Under the pieces are notes generated by a model. It was not told the origin of the DNA and ran no database searches. It saw only the letters and a list, made by a program, of their open reading frames with translations. Below, piece by piece: positions 14,700-24,412 of a stretch of DNA of 64,000 bases. The DNA comes from Macrotis lagotis (taxonomy: Eukaryota; Chordata; Mammalia; Peramelemorphia; Peramelidae): NCBI RefSeq assembly GCF_037893015.1, contig NC_133661.1, positions 246,275,503 through 246,339,502 of the forward strand. Reading direction: 5' to 3'. Both the position numbers and the translations under genes were made by a program. Each line of letters starts with the position of its first letter. Within the stretch, counting starts at the first letter, position 1.

Positions 14700-15540
14700 A
14701 GAGCAATGAACAGGATGACAACAAGCATGATAAAGATCTGGAATCCATCTCATGTGAGAAGCAGTTGAACCAAACATGTTTTGTGATAGATATATATACA
14801 AGTATCCTTGGGACTGACACCAGGAAGAAGGAGAAGACTTGTTCTAGTAAGTCCCAGGACAGAACAGAACCAGGAACACCTACCTAGAGTCTTCCTGACT
14901 CTGGGCTTGGAACTGTATCCTCTGTGCTTTCCATTTCTCTGACATTGTACTAAGCACCAGGGATACAAATACCAACAAAAGCAAAGACAGTCCCTGCCTT
15001 TAAGGAACATACAATCTAATGAAAGAAAGACTTCTGCCAAACCTGGCTGAGGATCATTGCCCTTGCTGAAAAGGATGCTGCAATATCCACATGAGCCAGA
15101 GACTGGAGATGGAAGAGGTTGTAGATGTTCATAGAAGAACCAACTCAACTCATCCAGAGCAATGTATCCATCAGAGAGACTGTCCCTTGTAAAGTGTCCA
15201 GCAGCTAAGAGAACTGCCTTGTCCAGTCTGATAGCATCCCAATAGAAAAATGACCAGCCTAGTCCAACTAGGCACCTAGTAACTGACTTGAACCATCCAG
15301 CTGAGATGTCCTGCCCTTCAAGCAACTCTCCCAGATAGGGGTTAGCTTGATTCTTCCATCATCAATAATCCCTCTGGCAGCAAACCACATGGAGAATCTG
15401 CCAGAAAAAGAAATAACCTCAAGGACCTGAAATTCTCTTAACATATGCCTCATTGCCATTGAACTGAATGTGTTATTTCTTTGCTTCTCACAGACTGGGT
15501 GAGCTTGCCTCAGGTTTTAAGAGAGTTACTCTTTTTCCTA
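14700..15540. other. intergenic, unassigned
   Basis: No gene recognised. A 191-codon - strand open frame (14750-15325) has no domain I recognise, is rich in Cys, Ser and Leu, and crosses an ancient repeat-like motif at 14940-15025 (AAGCACCAGGGATACAAATA, GTCCCTGCCTTTAAGGAAC). Confidence 0.45.
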
Positions 15541-15560
15541 TGCTCTTTGAGTAAATGATA

Positions 15561-15864
15561 TTTGTCCTTCATTCTTGAAGAAGACCACATCAGGGAGGTG
15601 ATGCCATGTCAAGTACATGAATTGGATTTGAGTGAGGGGGTGCTATGCTAAGTCACCAGCCTCACTTTCTCCTCCAGAGCCATCTGGATCCAGTGGCCAG
15701 ATGTAAATTAGGAAGATTGGAGATGGTCCTGAATGTGAGGTAGTCAGGGTTAACTGATTTGCCCAAGGTCACACAGCTAGTAAGTGTCAAGTGTCTGAAT
15801 GTCAAGTGTCCAGTGTCAAGTGAACTCCTATCCTTCTGGCTCCAAGGCAGCATCCAGCTGCCCT
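15561..15864 (+). mobile_element. marsupial SINE-like repeat with a SINE-core tail
   Basis: TTTGTCCTTCATTCTTGAAG, CATCAGGGAGGTGATGCCAT, TCACCAGCCTCACTTTCTCC and CCATCTGGATCCAGTGGCCA match a repeat I recall as common in marsupials (name uncertain). The last 110 bp holds reverse-strand SINE core words and a short AGTGTCAAGTGTC reiteration. Confidence 0.55.
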
Positions 15865-16369
15865 ATTTGAGTTACTGAGTTTGCTAAGAATTAAATCTGC
15901 TGGCTTAAGGGAAGCATGCTAGCAGGGTCTTGTGAGCCACAGTGTTAGTAGATAGCTAGCTAGCCACAGGATTGCCCCAAGAAACCTGCATCATAGCAAC
16001 AGCCCTTCTGAGGACCCAACTTTCTAGTGATAGCATGAGGTGGGGAGAGTGAACTATTTATTGTAGGGATGGAGAAAATGGTATATTGACTGAATTAATG
16101 TATTTCTCAGTGAGATATCCTTGTCCAACAAGATTATCTGCTAATGGAAGAACTATGTGATAGGTGAGACAAATATGTTTACCAGTTTTGAAACTAACTT
16201 GTGATTACATTGGTATAAAGAATTTCTGGTGAAGAAATATTTTCTACCTAAAAACTGAGATTTACATCGCCTCTTCAAATTAGAGCCTTAGTTATCGGAG
16301 CACAGTGAAGCTGACTTGTCCAGGATCTCACACTGTCAGCCAGCACATTCCAGAGGAACTCAGGTATTC

Positions 16370-16488
16370 CTTTTTTTTTTTTTTTTTTTTTTTTAGGTTT
16401 TTGTGAGGCAATAGGGTTAAGTGGCTTGCCCAAGGCCACACAGCTAGGTACTAGGTAATTATTAAGTGTCTGAGACTGGATTTGAACC
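16370..16488 (-). mobile_element. WSINE1-type SINE, 5' truncated
   Basis: A 24-bp T-run, then TGAGGCAATAGGGTTAAGTG, CCAAGGCCACACAGCTAGGT and GGATTTGAACC. The head is missing. Confidence 0.85.
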
Positions 16489-16589
16489 AAGCATCTAGAA
16501 TATTATCTTTGTCTACTGGTGGCACATTTTAGGAGAAAAATAAAATATGATAGGTCAGGAGGAGCTGGATAGGAGAACTCAAAATAACA

Positions 16590-16990
16590 TTGGAAGAACT
16601 TTTGAAGGAATTGGAAATGTTTATCCTAGAGAAAAGAATGATCTTATTCTGTTTTTTTTTTTTTAAAAGGACTAGATTTATTTTTCATGACTCTAGAGGA
16701 GAACACTTTCAATGAGTGGAAGATACAGTGAGACAGACATGGAAAATATAGAGACAAATTTCCTAATGATTCTTGAATGGTGTGACAACCAAGTACTATG
16801 CCTTATTGAATTCCTGATTTCAAATTCACTGATGATGAATGAGTTCAGACAAAGGTCTAATCACCTGTTGGATGTAATATAGAGAAATCTCATCCCATTG
16901 GACAAGGGGTCTAATTAGCTGACACTTTTGAGATCCCCTCCTGCTCCATGATTTCTGTAGCCCTTTAAATTCAAAGGACTCTGATTCAGT
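16590..16990 (+). mobile_element. L3/CR1 fragment
   Basis: GGAATTGGAAATGTTTATCC and TAGAGAAAAGAATGATC resemble the CR1/L3 3' part. The rest is diverged. Confidence 0.4.
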
Positions 16991-17166
16991 AGCCTGGGAT
17001 GTAATTAATTTAGGTTGGATATGGCATAGAAAAACTTTATGGTCTGGCTATGCCAGTCCAGGTGGTGCAATGAATTTCCCATACATCTAGAATTATGTTC
17101 CTGTGAGCCTAAATTATGACATAGGAGGAAAATCAAGGTCTGGACCACAAGGAACTTTCTCGTTAT

Positions 17167-17167
<1 letters not shown>

Positions 17168-17220
<53 letters not shown>

Positions 17221-17227
17221 CGCGCGC
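17168..17227. repeat. (GT)22(GC)8 alternating purine-pyrimidine tract
   Basis: Sixty perfect bases of alternating purine and pyrimidine: 22 GT units followed by 8 GC units. Such tracts, above all the GC part, are classic Z-DNA formers. It lies about 1.04 kb upstream of the NGB start codon. Confidence 0.97.
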
Positions 17228-17943
17228 TCTTAAGAGCATCAAAGGTTAGTTGAAGGAATTTCAGGTCCTTGAGTTTATTTCTTTTTCTGGCAGATTCTCC
17301 ATGTGGTTTGCTGCCAGAGGGATTGTTGATGATGGAAGAGTCAGTTTTCAGTTTTCTCAAATATCCTGGAGAATAGATGGACACTAGGCTAGGTAGGAGC
17401 TCATGAAATACAATTATAGCTCAGTTGTCCAACCAACTGATATCCTCAGGGTACCCTAAAAATCATGTGTGGAATGTAGTATTTTATCCAGCTAGGCCAA
17501 GGGGGGTGAGAAGGAAAGTGCAGGGGGAATTAGGAGAGTTTGAAAACTGTCACTTTAAGAACCCTGATGGAAGTGAAAAGGGAAACGCTGTGACTTTAAG
17601 AGTACCAAATTGGGGGGGTGGGGGATGCTACTGTCGGAAGCTGCAGAGCCAGAGGCTGTCTCCAGGGAAAGTGAAGGGAGAGCAGCTGCAGGTGTCCCCT
17701 GCGGGCTCTGCGGTGGGCTCTGGGCATCCAGGCAGGCAGGACCAGGGGGTCAGCAGAGCCAGCTTGCTGCTGGGGACAGAGCGCCAGGGGGAGACAGGAA
17801 GTCATCTTCAGCCAATAAGAGGGGACAGTTGTGAGAAGTGGGGAGGCAGCCCCCGGTTCCCGAGCGCATCCGGCGAGGCGCGGGATGGAGCGCCTCGCTC
17901 GCCCTCCCTTGGCCTCCGGCAGCTCCGGCTCGGGAAGCTGGGC

Positions 17944-17950
17944 TATTTAA
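17944..17950 (+). promoter_or_regulatory. NGB: TATA-like element of NGB
   Basis: TATTTAA lies within GGGCTATTTAAACCC. A start about 25-30 bp downstream would give a 5' UTR of about 240 nt with no upstream ATG. Confidence 0.4.
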
Positions 17951-18008
17951 ACCCACCCGAGGGAAGCCAGAGGCAGGATCCTGCGAGCTCGGGGGGAGGG
18001 CGGCACTG

Positions 18009-18014
18009 CACGTG
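18009..18014 (+). promoter_or_regulatory. NGB: CACGTG E-box / HRE-core
   Basis: CACGTG in GCACGTGC, about 200 bp before the ATG. It contains the ACGTG core used by HIF and fits the bHLH E-box. Whether it is functional is not shown. Confidence 0.4.
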
Positions 18015-18211
18015 CTGGGAAAGTGTCCAGGGGCGAGCGGCGGCCACCGGGGCGGAGAGGACCGAGCGGCTCTCGGAGCGCTTGGAGATCCCTCGGGCTG
18101 GCCCGGGCGCCCGAGGAATTGTGCCTTCACTCGCCCCGAGGGAAGGGGTCTTGTCAGGGAGGGGCAGTCGGGCTTTGGTCGCTCCTGCTCGCAGCTTTCG
18201 GATAGGAGACC

Positions 18212-18315
18212 ATGGAGCCCCGGAGACTAACGGGCCCAGAGCAGGAGCTGATCCGAGAGAGCTGGCAGAAAGTGAACAGCGATCCCCTACAGCACGGGAT
18301 GATCTTGTTTACCAG
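18212..18315 (+). CDS. NGB: NGB exon 1
   Basis: Reads [18 protein letters not shown] through GMILFT plus two bases of an Arg codon. The donor is AG|GTGAGG. It covers the N terminus, helix A and helix B, and ends at the B12.2 intron position. Confidence 0.97.
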
Positions 18316-21300
18316 GTGAGGGACCGGCTGAAGCGCTGGGGGCCACGGCTCCGTGGCCTCTGGCCTCGGGCTCGGTCCGGAGCTCCCCCGGAGGTGGAGG
18401 AGAAATCCAGGATGATGATGGACCCAAACCTGGGATGCGTCCCTGCCGCTGCTAGTCTCAGCTCTGCAGTGTTTATTTCCTCGGGATGAGACTGGGAGGG
18501 AGAAAATGGACAGTCTCCCCCTCCATCGTGTGGGATCCTGTTCTGTGGAGCAGTAGGTCTTTGGCCTCTCTGGGGTTTTGTATCTTTCCCCTTTGGGTCA
18601 CCTTCGTGTGGGAAGGGGAGAAAATCTCGGATTGATTTGCCTTCTCTGTTTAGTTCTTACCCTTCATTGGGGTAACTTTGCTAACAGGTGGTACCTGTGG
18701 GTAGCAGAGGATGGAAGGTGTGCGTGGCATAGTGACAGTGGGTGGGGTGTTTTCTTTGCTCTTCCTTTCCCTGCCTATCTCTTCAGTCGATATTCTGGTT
18801 CATGGTCCTGCTTCTCTCCCCCCCACCGCTCAACTCCCATCATCTGCTCTGACCATTTTAATCTGAATATTGCCTTAATTGTCTGTGACAAGGCAGCTTC
18901 CCTACCCACCAAACCCTGACCCAGGGGAGAAGATCATTTCAGTACCTCTTGTCCCTGGGCAGAGGAATATGGATCCCAGAAGTTCGACTGATCTCTCCTC
19001 CCAAACCCCCCAAGTTATGGACTTGGCTCTGCCAAAGGCCAATGAAGATTTTTCTGAGTTAAGGGCTGAGCTCTGAGGGACCAAAGGACAGAAAGGCAGG
19101 AGCTGCTGCTATCTACATTTCTTCAGTCCAGTGAGAATTTCATTCCCTCTGGAGCCCAGCCTGGGCTCAGACAAGGTTCAATCTCAGGATCCAAATTTTC
19201 CTTACCACATTGTACTGTGTGGTAGAGGAGGAGGGAACAAGACAAAATCTATGTTGGGGCTAGGCGGTAGGTGAGAATAGAGTTGGAGGAAGCAGAAAGA
19301 AGGGTGAGAAGTGAGACTTGTGGCAGGTTAGTTTACTGATACTTGGGCAGGAGTTTTACTGGACATTTCAGTTGCTAATTTTGGCCAGAATCATCAGTTG
19401 GCAGGAAAACAATTCTTACACATCTCTAGGGAAATGAGGCTAATCCAAAGGAAGATCAAAAAATCTCAAGCTCTGAGGCCCCGAGATGTGGGAGACATCC
19501 AAGATCACAGAACTGGTAGATAACAAAACCAAAATTCAACCAGACCCGCTGATTCCAGATCAATGTTTTCCCCCTCTACACCAATGAAGACATGTTCCTC
19601 CTGGAGGAATACTTTTTCTCTCATACAGGGGATTTGGGGGAAATTAACTTTCTTTCCTCCAAGAGGGGAAGAAGACCGAAAATGAAGCAAATCTAGAGTC
19701 CTTTACACATTTTCAGTTCTTGTATTCTTCTGGAAAATCAGTTTCTTCAGAAGAAATATAAACTGGAGGACCCCCAGCCCTCTGCATTCCCTTTTATTCC
19801 TCCTTTTTACCCCTTTTACCTCCACTTCATTCCTCTAGGTATTGATTGCAGAGCCCAAAGCTTAACTAAAGGTCTCTCAGTATTGTTCAGCTCCTCCTGG
19901 AAGGAGATGGATGAGTTACTCAGACTTCCTGAGAAAAGCAGGCAACCTCTAAGATCAAACAGAGAACTCTTGGAAACTATGGAGCTATAAGAAAGCTTGG
20001 CTGCCTCTGCTTTGTTGCGGGAGAGGATTTGTTTGTAGTTTGTAAAGAAAACTTGATATTTGTGAACAGAACTCATAGCTTCAAGGAAGCAAATAGTGTC
20101 ATCCGGGAAAGGAGGGTTTCCCCCTTCCTATATTGTTTAGTTCTCTGCTCTAAAAGGAAGGGAATGAGCTTCAATGAAGAAAAGAAATATTTTCCCAAAA
20201 AAGGAGCTGTCCCCAACAGGTGTTTTTTTAAAGAATGACACCATCTTGTCAGGATGGTGCCTTCTGGATCTTATTGCCACTACTCCGCCATTAAAGTGCA
20301 AAGAACACTGGACTGCAAGTCCATGACATCAGTTCAAGTTAGTCTTGTAGTTAACCAGTTGTGTGACATTGGGCAAGTCATTTAATTTCTCAACTCCAGG
20401 TTACTCATCTATAAAATGAGGATAACAATGTTAGCATTTGTAAAACTTTTTGAATTTTAAGGAATGGGAAAAAAAAAACCATGGTGATAATTAGGATGAT
20501 ACAAATTTTGGGCATTTTAGGCCCCTGGGTAAAGTGAGGGGTTCCCTTAAATCAAAGATGACATAGGTGTTAAAAGTCTTAAGTGTCTATTTTTTCCCTC
20601 CACCCTATCATCCCTTGGTCAAGCTGCTGCTTTGCTGCCATTTTACAGATAAGATCAATTATTTCTCAGACTAGGGTGAAAAGATTAGGAAGATGGAATA
20701 CTTAGCTAGTTATCTTGCTTAGGTGGCGATACCTTCTTCAATGTTTACACTGAAGGAAAGACTTTCAGCTTTTGGTCAGCAGTATGATCTCTAAGCCATT
20801 TCAGGGTCTGAGATACTGGAAGGAGAGAAATTGTCTTGATTTCCTCACTTCTGAAAAGGAGTAAGAGCTTAAGGTTTAAGGACTCTGCTTTGGGGTATCA
20901 TTCCTCCCTGTCATATGCTCATAGGATGTCAGACCCTCACTATTAATTGGGTAAGGAAAGGAGGATGCATGAGGAGTGGAGCATACAGGGCTGAAGAAAT
21001 CCTTTATCAGCTGGTAAAAGGAATTTAGGAGAGGGGACCTAAAGAAGACCTGAGTGGTATGATTTTAGGGGCAATTTCCTCTTGCTGTGAATCAGTGTCC
21101 CTTTATTATAAACTGAGAAAAGCACATTTAATCAGATGAGGTCTGAGTGCTTTGAAAGCTTTAGAAAAAAAGACATAACCATGGTTTGACCCCAGAGAGT
21201 CTAAGGGTGAAAGCATTGGAGAAACCATGAAAATAGACAATGTACCATTTTCTCTACAAATTACTGATTCTTTAGGAAGGAAGTGAGGAACACTTAGGGG

Positions 21301-24300
21301 ACAGAAGACCCATGGAATCATTCCTGAGGACATTGTTGGGATATGTGGAGATTTCTTATTTGCAGATCTGCCAGAGTACAAAGGAGAGAGTTGTAGAGAT
21401 AATCAGACCTTAGTTTTGGAGCTGTAAGAGAATTTAAGAGGCCATCTAGTCTTCTAGTATTGCAGATGAGGGAACTGAGGTTCACAAAAGTTACCTAACC
21501 TGCTTAGGGTCTCATAGCTAGGAAGTGTCTGAGGCAGAATATGAACTCAGCTCTTTCTGACTTTAGGTCCAGGACTATACTATAATGAAGGTATATGGGG
21601 TGGGGGATGTTTGGTATGTGTTGATTAGAATGTAAATGTGGTATAAAAAGGCATTAAGAAAATATTCCTAGAAAAAGGGGAAAAAGCTGAGGTTAGAAAT
21701 GAGGTGCTGATGCTCCCCAGCTCATGAGCAGCTAGGTGGCACAGTGAATAGAGGAGTTGCCCTGGAATTAGGAGGACCTGAATTCAAATTCCACCTGAGA
21801 CACTAGCTGTGTGATCCTGGACAAGTCACTTAACCTTGTTTGCCTCAGTTCCTCATCTGTAAAATGAACTGAGGTACTCCAGTATCTTTGCCAAGAAAAT
21901 CCCAAATGGAGTCTTAGAGCATTGGAGATAACTAAAACAACTCAATAATAACAATTCCTAACTGAAATAAGAGAAAGAAGCAAGTGACATCTTTCCCTGA
22001 AAAGTGCCAGTGAGAATAGAATGGTGGGATCTGGGTAAAAACAAGGGAACTAAGACAAGAGGGTGTTTCCAACTTGAATATGGTGTCCCAGCCTGAGTAG
22101 ATTTAACTAGATGCTGATGTAATCTTTGCCATTGCTGATGTCCTCAATAACCCTAATGAGATGGTTGAGCCTGAGGGATAAAAAGCTGCTAGACTTTGAA
22201 TATTCTGAATTTCTACTCCCCCAACCTTTTCTAATTCACAGTACATCCAGTTGATGGTGACATCATCATGACCATCATAGATTATATTTTTAATAGAGCT
22301 ATAGAGTTGGCAAAGCATGATACATATATCATTTTATTTGAGCCTCACAACAATCTCATGAGATGAGCACAACATTAACTTCATTTTACAAATCAGGAAC
22401 TGAGTTTGAAAGAGATGAAATGACTTGCACAAAACTAATAAGTTATATGAGGAGGGATTCAATAATTTGGGATTTGGAGTCATAGATCCTGGGTTTAAAT
22501 CCCTTCTCTGCCACTTAATAATTATATGACTTTAGGTAAGTTAACTAACCTCTCCAGGCCTCTATTTTTCTTTAGGGATATGAAGATGTTGGTTCAGCTA
22601 ATCTCTTATATCCCTTCCATCTTAAGCATTTCTACTTTACAAATAAAATGATTGAAGCACAGAGGTTACAGAGCTGTGAACCTTATTTGTTGCAGGTTGT
22701 TTGATTTGGAACCAGACCTACTGCCCCTCTTTCAGTATAACTGCCGGCAGTTCGCCAGTCCCCAGGACTGTCTCTCTTCTCCTGAGTTCCTGGATCACAT
22801 CCGGAAAGTAAGAAGCAAAGGGAAGAAAGATGAGGGTTGGGGGGGGTCAAGTTTTTTTTTTAGCCCCACTGGGGGCTATGGAAACTTGAGACCCTGGAGA
22901 GTAACTCTGTTGTTCCCCTAGGGAGAACTAGGCATGTGGGGTGAAGGACATTCATTCTTAGGCACTTAAAAAATATTCTTTAGCTCTGGAAGAAGCAGAC
23001 TTCTGGCTATGCCTACCCAGTACCTTTAGTAGTTTTTCTCTAACTCCCTTGATTCACTAAAGGAAAAGAAGACTTTCTCTTAAAGACCAGCAGTCTCCCT
23101 CCCAAACACTATCTCCCTAATGTTAGGGGTGATAGCAAACTCCACAAATGGCTTCAGAGACCCTAGGCAAAGTGATTCATCTCAATGGGCTTCAGTATCC
23201 TCTCACTTTAATAATTACCAGATGAAGCTCACTGAATGCTTTGAAATCTTCAGAGAAGAGGCATCTTCTTGATATGGATTTTCTTGTGTCATTTACTATC
23301 TCTGGCTCTGGAGGGTCTTATTTAGAGCTATAGGACTTTATTGGAATTGAGACCCTCTTGTTGCCTTCTACTAGCACCTGCCTTTTATTAGGCATCTAAG
23401 AAACTCCATAAGACACAGAGCCATAGTTAGGGTGAGACAACCTTGACTTTGCCTTTGGACAGCTTTGAGATTTTCCCAGCAGGTGAAGTTAAAGTTTCTA
23501 GTTTTACAACAAATGCTAACCAACTTAATTAGCATCAGACTCATGATCTGACTACACAGTATAAGCTCAGGCACTGGGGCAGAAGCTGAGCTTTTCTGCA
23601 TACTGGGCAGTTTCTATCAAAAATTTCAACTGATCAACACCTTCTAGAAACCTTTGGGATCATCAGGTGGTTTCTAACATCTGAGGTATGAGAGTAGACA
23701 TTATCTGTGGCTCAGAATTTCTTCATAGAATGAAAGCTTGAAGAAAATAAAAGGAGACATGCTTTATTAACTGTCTACTGTTCTGATTGCTTTACAAATA
23801 TCTGATCTGATCCTCATAACAATCTTGAGCTAATTACTATGTTATAGTTGAAGAAAAACTAGAGGAAAGATCTGGAGTCAGATCACCTTATTTACTGTAC
23901 CTACATTTGAGGACTTCTGCTGCTTAAAAGGAAGAGATTGGGGGTGCATTTTCCCCTTCCCTCTAGGCCCCAGAGGAGCATTACCATCTATGCTGGCACT
24001 TAAGGGGATGATTGTCTTTGCTCTCTTAAATATAGGTCTTTCTCCCTTGGTCTTCTGGCAGGTAATGCTGGTGATTGATGCTGCAGTGACCCATGTGGAG
24101 AACTTGTCCTCCTTGGAGGAATATCTTACTAATCTGGGCAAGAAGCACAAGGCAGTTGGTGTGAAACTCAGCTCCTTTTCGGTAAGGTAGCTGCTTATAT
24201 TCTGGGTAAGACTCTGGGCCCAACCTCAGCCCCCTTTTTTAACTTATTATTTTATTTTTCCCATTTACATATAAAAATAGTTTTAACATTCTATTTTTCA

Positions 24301-24359
24301 AATTTTGATTTCTAAAATCTCTCTCTCTCCCTCCCCTATTGAGAAGGCAAGCAATTTGC

Positions 24360-24412
<53 letters not shown>

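Larger units (their letters stand above)
17600..18420 (+). promoter_or_regulatory. NGB: NGB CpG-rich promoter region
   Basis: GC content and CpG density jump here relative to the AT-rich surroundings, and fall again after exon 1. Candidate elements are a TATA-like TATTTAA at 17944-17950, an E-box with a hypoxia-response core (CACGTG, 18009-18014), and a GC box (GGGGCGG, 18049-18055). A G-run (GGGGGGGTGGGGG near 17611) could form a G-quadruplex. The elements are read from sequence only; activity is unproven. Confidence 0.75.
18316..22695 (+). other. NGB: NGB intron 1
   Basis: 4.4 kb, mostly single copy. Repeats found are MIR at 20292-20465 (+), MIR at 21432-21585 (-), MAR1-like SINE at 21726-21965 (+), and MIR pieces at 22318-22445 (-) and 22455-22560 (+). 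No other gene is seen. Confidence 0.8.

Noticed and set aside
14750-15325. 191-codon - strand open frame
   Set aside because: No recognisable domain, no splice or promoter signs, and it runs through an ancient repeat motif. Chance is the simpler explanation.
17163-17384. - strand frame ending in a His/Thr and Ala/Arg repeat
   Set aside because: Its repeat part is the translation of the GT/GC tract.
17425-18489. 354-codon + strand open frame across the NGB promoter
   Set aside because: It lies in GC-rich DNA, where stops are rare, and overlaps NGB exon 1 in another frame. It shows no domain, and its sequence is low-complexity Gly, Arg and Ser. Taken as a CpG-island artefact.
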